Assembly (NCBI RefSeq): GCF_024495425.1
Contig: NZ_JANHJR010000003.1
Span: 868,001 to 932,000 of the forward strand
Direction of reading: 5' to 3'
Source: Haloarchaeobius litoreus
GTDB lineage: Archaea > Halobacteriota > Halobacteria > Halobacteriales > Natrialbaceae
DNA length: 64,000 nt
Below are positions 60,472 through 64,000 of the stretch, one piece after another. The stretch's first letter is position 1. Every line of letters begins with the position of its first letter. The position numbers and the translations under genes are program-made. The notes under the pieces are model-generated. The model saw only the letters and a list, made by a program, of their open reading frames with translations. It was not told where the DNA came from and ran no database searches.

Positions 60472-62151
60472 CTACTCCCCGCCGAACTCCCGCGCGATGC
60501 CCTCGCGGTCGACCTTCGACGGGCCCGACGTGGGCATCTCGTCGACGAACGCGAGGTGGCGCGGGCGTTTGAATCGGGCGAGCTTGCCGTCGAGGAACGC
60601 GGTCAGCTCCTCGAGGGTCAGGGAGTCGTCGCCCTCCACGACGGCCTTGCCGACCTGCCCCCACTGCTCGTCCGGGACGGGGACGACGACGACCTCGTCG
60701 ACCTTCGGGTGCCCGGAGACGACGTCCTCCACCGCGGCAGGGTAGACGTTCTCGCCGCCGGAGACGAACATGTTCTTCTTGCGGCCCTCGATGTAGACGT
60801 AGCCCGCGTCGTCGCGGCGGGCGAGGTCGCCTGTCGACACCCACCCCTGCCCGAACGTCGCCTCGGTCTCCTCGGGCGCGTGCCAGTAGCCCGCTGCGGC
60901 GTGCGGGCTGGCGAGTTCGAGCTCGCCGACGGTGCCCGGGTCGACGGGGTTCCCCTCGTCGTCGACGATGCGCACGTCGACGTGCATCGCGGGGACGCCG
61001 ACGCTGTCGGCCTTCTCGTGGGGCCAGTTGGTCGGCATCGTGAAGTTGTTCGGCCCGCACTCCGTGAGCCCGTAGCCCTGCGAGAGATCGACGCCCCGGT
61101 CCCACCACGCCTGCATGACCGACGCCCGGCAGGGGCCGCCGCCCGACTTGACGAACCGGAGCGTCGAGAGGTCGGCGTCGTCCCAGCCGTCGGCCTGCGT
61201 CATCATCCGCAGGACGGCGGGGACCGCGACGAGCAGTGTGGCATCCCGTTCATCGACGATGGAGAGCACCTCGCTCTGGTCGAACTCGCGCGCGATGACG
61301 ACCTCAGCCCCGAGGTGAAACAGCGGGACGGTGATGACGTTCCAGCCGCCCGTGTGGAACATCGGGAACACCATCGGCGTCACGTCCTCCGGGCGGAGTC
61401 CCCACGCAGTGATGGTGTTGACCGAGTTCCAGGCGATGGTGCCGTGCGTGAGCACCGTCTCCTTCGGCGTCCCGGTCGAGCCGCCCGTGTGCAGGAACAT
61501 GTGGGCGTGGTCCTCGTCGACGCCCGCCGGCTCGACCGGCGAGTCGTCCCCGGGCAATGCCTCCTCGAAGGACTCGTGACCCATCTCGCCCAGTCCGAGC
61601 ACCGGGCCGTCGTAGTCGCAGGCGTCGTGGTCCAGCGCGTCGGCAATCAGGTCCTCGAACGGCTCCTCGACGACGAGCAGCGACGGGGCCACGTCCGAGA
61701 GCAGTTCACCCAGTTCGCGCGGGGCGAGCCGGTGCGACAGCGGCGCGAGCACGCCGCCGGTCTTGCCCGTCGCGAAGAACAGGTCGACGAGCTCCGGTCG
61801 GTTCCGCGAGACGACGGCGACCCGGCCGCCGACAGTCACGTCTCCGGGGTCGCCCTCGCCCGGGGTCGCCCGCCCGGCCCCGCCGACGTTCGGCATCGTC
61901 TCCGCATCCTCGGCGTCGACGCCGTACCGCCGGAGGAGCCGTGCGACGCGGTTCGCCCGTCGGTCGAGTTCCGCGTAGGTGTACGCCTCGCCCGTCGTCG
62001 CGTCACGCAGTCCGACGCGATCCGGAGAGAGCGACGCCCGCCGCTCGGACCAGGCACCGACCCAGCCGCCTGCCCGCTGTCCGGCGGTCGAGCCCGTTCC
62101 ATCCCGGCCGTCGGTCCCGCCGGCTGTCCCGTCGTCCCCCGAACTACCCAT
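60472..62151 (-). CDS. AMP-dependent acyl-CoA ligase (ANL family)
   Basis: A 559-residue adenylate-forming ligase that activates a carboxylic acid to its CoA thioester. The P-loop-like A3 is HTGGSTGTPKETVLTH, A5 is GYGLTECGP, A7 is GWVSTGDLARRD and the catalytic lysine A10 lies in SGPSKVDREGI. The long-chain/benzoate-like subgroups are similar, so chain length is open. ATG 62151 is within the hydrolase stop region, with an 8-base overlap, so the two are translationally coupled and transcribed from the divergent promoter at 63 kb. Confidence 0.95.
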   Translation of the reverse strand: MGSSGDDGTAGGTDGRDGTGSTAGQRAGGWVGAWSERRASLSPDRVGLRDATTGEAYTYAELDRRANRVARLLRRYGVDAEDAETMPNVGGAGRATPGEGDPGDVTVGGRVAVVSRNRPELVDLFFATGKTGGVLAPLSHRLAPRELGELLSDVAPSLLVVEEPFEDLIADALDHDACDYDGPVLGLGEMGHESFEEALPGDDSPVEPAGVDEDHAHMFLHTGGSTGTPKETVLTHGTIAWNSVNTITAWGLRPEDVTPMVFPMFHTGGWNVITVPLFHLGAEVVIAREFDQSEVLSIVDERDATLLVAVPAVLRMMTQADGWDDADLSTLRFVKSGGGPCRASVMQAWWDRGVDLSQGYGLTECGPNNFTMPTNWPHEKADSVGVPAMHVDVRIVDDEGNPVDPGTVGELELASPHAAAGYWHAPEETEATFGQGWVSTGDLARRDDAGYVYIEGRKKNMFVSGGENVYPAAVEDVVSGHPKVDEVVVVPVPDEQWGQVGKAVVEGDDSLTLEELTAFLDGKLARFKRPRHLAFVDEMPTSGPSKVDREGIAREFGGE

Positions 62152-62989
62152 CGTGTGCCTCCACACCCGCGTGCGCGTCGCCGGCGTGTACCGTCACGTG
62201 TCCCCGGATGTTCGCCGTCACGTCGTCCGCGGACTCGATGAAGAACAGGTGCGAGCCCCCCTCGTACAGCTCGAGTTCGGCGTTCGGGAGCGCCGCGGCC
62301 AGCCGCTCGCCGTTTGCGACCGGAAGCACGCGGTCGTCGGTGCCGTGGAGCACCAGCGTCGGCAGCGTCAGCTCGTCGAGCCACGGCGTGCTGTCGAAGG
62401 CCGCGACCGCGCCGGCCTGGGCGTTCCGTGCGGCCTCCGGCGCGTCGGAGTCGAGCCGCCAGTCGACGATCCGCTCGACGAGTTCCTCGTTCTCCGCGGC
62501 GAACTCCCCGGTCATCGCGGGCGTCATCTTGTAGCGGATGGCCTCGCGTTCGTCGTACTCCTCGGGCACGTCGAACATGTACTCCTGTGTCTCCGGGGGG
62601 GTCTCGACGGCGTCCTCGCCGCCGTGGGAGGTACAGAGCAGGGTCAACGAGACGGCGCGGTCGTGGTCCCGGGCGTACTGCTGGGCGGTCATCCCGCCCA
62701 TGCTCGCGCCGACGACGTGCGCCTCGTCGATGTTCTCGGCGTCGAGGACCGCCTCGAGGTCGCTGGCGAACGCGTCGATGCTGTACGCCTCCGGGTCTTC
62801 GGGCACCTCGGACTCGCCCGTCCCCCGGTTGTCGAAGGCGACGGTCCGGTAGTCGTCCAGTCGCTCGCGCTGGAACCGCCACATCCAGCGCGCGTAGCCC
62901 AGTCCCTCGCAGAAGGCCACCACCGGCGCGTCCTGCGGTCCGTCCACGTCGTAGGAGATAGTCACCCCGTCGTTGTCCACGGTCGGCAT
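62144..62989 (-). CDS. Alpha/beta hydrolase
   Basis: A 281-residue esterase-like hydrolase. The triad is Ser96 (VGASMGGM nucleophile elbow), Asp218/219 (HGTDDRVLP) and His247 (GGSHLFF). The oxyanion region CEGLGYARWMW replaces the usual HG-rich loop. Substrates of this subgroup include small esters and lactones. It is the first gene of the hydrolase-ligase pair and shares a divergent promoter with the MaoC gene. Confidence 0.93.
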   Translation of the reverse strand: MPTVDNDGVTISYDVDGPQDAPVVAFCEGLGYARWMWRFQRERLDDYRTVAFDNRGTGESEVPEDPEAYSIDAFASDLEAVLDAENIDEAHVVGASMGGMTAQQYARDHDRAVSLTLLCTSHGGEDAVETPPETQEYMFDVPEEYDEREAIRYKMTPAMTGEFAAENEELVERIVDWRLDSDAPEAARNAQAGAVAAFDSTPWLDELTLPTLVLHGTDDRVLPVANGERLAAALPNAELELYEGGSHLFFIESADDVTANIRGHVTVHAGDAHAGVEAHDG

Positions 62990-63025
62990 AGCTGTGGCAA
63001 CGATTGTCGGGATAGAAAAGACCCC

Positions 63026-63041
63026 GTTTTACATGTTAACC
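63026..63041. promoter_or_regulatory. Operator candidate in the hydrolase/MaoC divergent promoter
   Basis: GTTTTACATGTTAACC, one mismatch from the reverse complement of the livK element (GTTTAACATGTTAACC). It is almost midway between the two start codons (about 45 bases from each), so one bound regulator could control both directions. Confidence 0.7.
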
Positions 63042-63077
63042 CCTAGCTTGAACCGGGTACGACGTTCCCCTTCGGAC

Positions 63078-63512
63078 ATGACAGTCGCGACGGTGGGGGA
63101 CTCCGCCACGGTACGCATGACGGTATCGACCGACGAGATCGAGGACTACGCCGCGCTCGTCGGCGACGACAACCCGCTCCACGTGGACGACGGCTACGCC
63201 GCCGAGACGATGTTCGAGGGCCGCATCGCCCACGGGATGCTCCCTGCCGGCCTCGTCAGCGCCGCACTCGCCGACCTCCCCGGCGACGTGGTGTACGTCT
63301 CGCAGGACCTCGAGTTCCGCGCGCCGGTCCGCCCCGGCGACACCGTCGAGGCGACGGTCGAGGTCGTCGAGGACCTCGGCGAGGGCCAGCTCCGGGTCAG
63401 CACCACCGCCGAAGTCGACGGCACGACCGTCCTCGGCGGCGAGGCCGTCGTCCTCTCGCTCGCCCACGAGCCCGCCGAGGGCAGCTGCGAGGCCGAAGCC
63501 GGCGCGGACTGA
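63078..63512 (+). CDS. MaoC-like hotdog-fold dehydratase
   Basis: A 144-residue R-specific enoyl-CoA hydratase-type protein. The catalytic Asp/His pair appears in YAALVGDDNPLHVDDGYAAETMFEGRIAHGM, the hydratase-2 motif. The C-terminal strand is VYVSQDLEFRAPVRPGDTVEATVEVV. It is consistent with acting on an enoyl- or hydroxyacyl-CoA formed after ligase activation. The ATG at 63078 was chosen by homology; the frame starts further upstream, inside the hydrolase promoter. Confidence 0.93.
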   Translation: MTVATVGDSATVRMTVSTDEIEDYAALVGDDNPLHVDDGYAAETMFEGRIAHGMLPAGLVSAALADLPGDVVYVSQDLEFRAPVRPGDTVEATVEVVEDLGEGQLRVSTTAEVDGTTVLGGEAVVLSLAHEPAEGSCEAEAGAD

Positions 63513-63641
63513 CGCTGTTCTGGCGTCGCTCGACGCGGGAGGTTTACGAATATTGTAGACTCTCCACTCTCGGGCGACCCTCGCACCAACCACCACGGCG
63601 CGCGGCTGACGAGGTATGCGGTACGGTCGCGGTCGGGTGGA

Positions 63642-63672
63642 ACTTTCGAGGTGGTGACAGCGACTCGAAAGT
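63642..63672. terminator. Inverted repeat between MaoC and priL genes
   Basis: A perfect 9-base inverted repeat, ACTTTCGAG (63642-63650) and CTCGAAAGT (63664-63672), with a 13-base loop. No T-run follows, so it could be an RNA hairpin, a protein-binding site or a terminator; termination is a tentative label only. Confidence 0.35.
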
Positions 63673-63717
63673 CGGCTGAACACCACTCGACACATCCCGT
63701 TGAGACCGACCGTCGCG

Positions 63718-63722
63718 TTTAT
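63718..63722 (+). promoter_or_regulatory. TATA-like box of priL
   Basis: The sequence tttat in gcgtttatccg is about 29 bases before the ATG at 63749, the spacing of a leaderless archaeal promoter. Confidence 0.6.
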
Positions 63723-63748
63723 CCGCCCGCACTGGGAACGTGACGCCG

Positions 63749-64000
63749 ATGGAGCGTCTCCACGCCCGGTACCCGTTCTTCGCGGCCGCCCGCGAGGCGG
63801 TCGACGCGGCGGCGGTCGACCTCGGCGAGCTGGTCGCCCGGCCCGACGAGCCGGCGGTCGACCGTGCCGTCGACCGGGTCGTGTCCGCGCTCACCGACCA
63901 CACCATCGGCGAGCCCCACGGCGACGACCGCATCGAGCTGCTGTCGTACCCGGTCGCACGTGTCGTCGTCTCGCTGGTGGACGACCCGGTGGTCACCCGG
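63749..64000 (+). CDS. priL: DNA primase large subunit PriL (5' part only)
   Basis: The first 84 residues of the archaeal/eukaryotic-type primase large subunit: MERLHARYPFFAAAREAVDA, then a helical acidic stretch and IELLSYPVARVVVSLVDDPVVTR. The start and the SYPVAR block are typical of haloarchaeal PriL. The C-terminal Fe-S domain lies beyond the window edge. With PriS it makes RNA primers at replication forks. Confidence 0.88.
   Translation, partial: MERLHARYPFFAAAREAVDAAAVDLGELVARPDEPAVDRAVDRVVSALTDHTIGEPHGDDRIELLSYPVARVVVSLVDDPVVTR

Noticed and set aside
1-64000. tRNA or rRNA genes
   Set aside because: I scanned for T-loop-like GGTTCGAATC and acceptor-stem pairs and for rRNA landmarks and saw none that fold; a covariance-model search would be decisive.

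Overview
The window is a chromosomal segment from a haloarchaeon (class Halobacteria). Evidence seen: very high GC, strongly acidic proteins, leaderless genes with a TATA-like box about 26-30 bases before the start codon, many GTG starts, and archaeal informational genes (Orc1/Cdc6, DNA polymerase D small subunit, PriL, an XPD-like helicase, archaeal signal peptidase, PurO). I see no rRNA, tRNA, insertion sequence, integrase or CRISPR array. The species cannot be named from this sequence alone.

Layout. 1-3 kb: the end of a halophilic [2Fe-2S] ferredoxin and two tandem PiT phosphate permeases. 3-10.7 kb: scattered housekeeping genes (hisA, hisB, an ACT-domain protein, an IMPACT/YigZ protein, a cupin, an S9 peptidase). 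10.7-20 kb: a hybrid receiver-PAS-GAF histidine kinase, upp, a third PiT permease, a CBS/CorC membrane protein, a glutaredoxin-like/redoxin pair and a YrdC protein. 20-30 kb: an orphan Cas4-like protein, a regulator, a large membrane Fe-S oxidoreductase of the heterodisulfide-reductase type, purO, tryptophanase and aspartate kinase.

29.8-38.3 kb is the replication-origin neighbourhood: DNA polymerase D DP1, signal peptidase I, orc1, a 1.74-kb gene-free region with inverted ORB (origin recognition box) elements around an AT-rich stretch, then three coupled genes that match the haloarchaeal origin-associated oapA/oapB/oapC order. ORB-like sites also occur inside the DP1 linker-coding region and, as a perfect copy, alone in an intergenic region near 6.2 kb.

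38.5-51.9 kb: small conserved haloarchaeal genes, an XPD/DinG-type Fe-S helicase, two methyltransferases, two very acidic proteins, TrpRS, a UspA protein and a TauE/SafE permease.

51.9-63.5 kb looks like one functional unit. It holds a complete, translationally coupled branched-chain-type ABC importer (livK-G-F-H-M) ending in a KASIII/thiolase-fold gene, a bat-type HTH regulator, an acyl-CoA ligase, an alpha/beta hydrolase and a MaoC dehydratase. A near-identical palindrome (core TTAACATGTTAA) lies just upstream of livK and again between the hydrolase and MaoC genes, which suggests a shared operator and co-regulated import plus CoA activation of an unknown carboxylate. The window ends in the start of priL.
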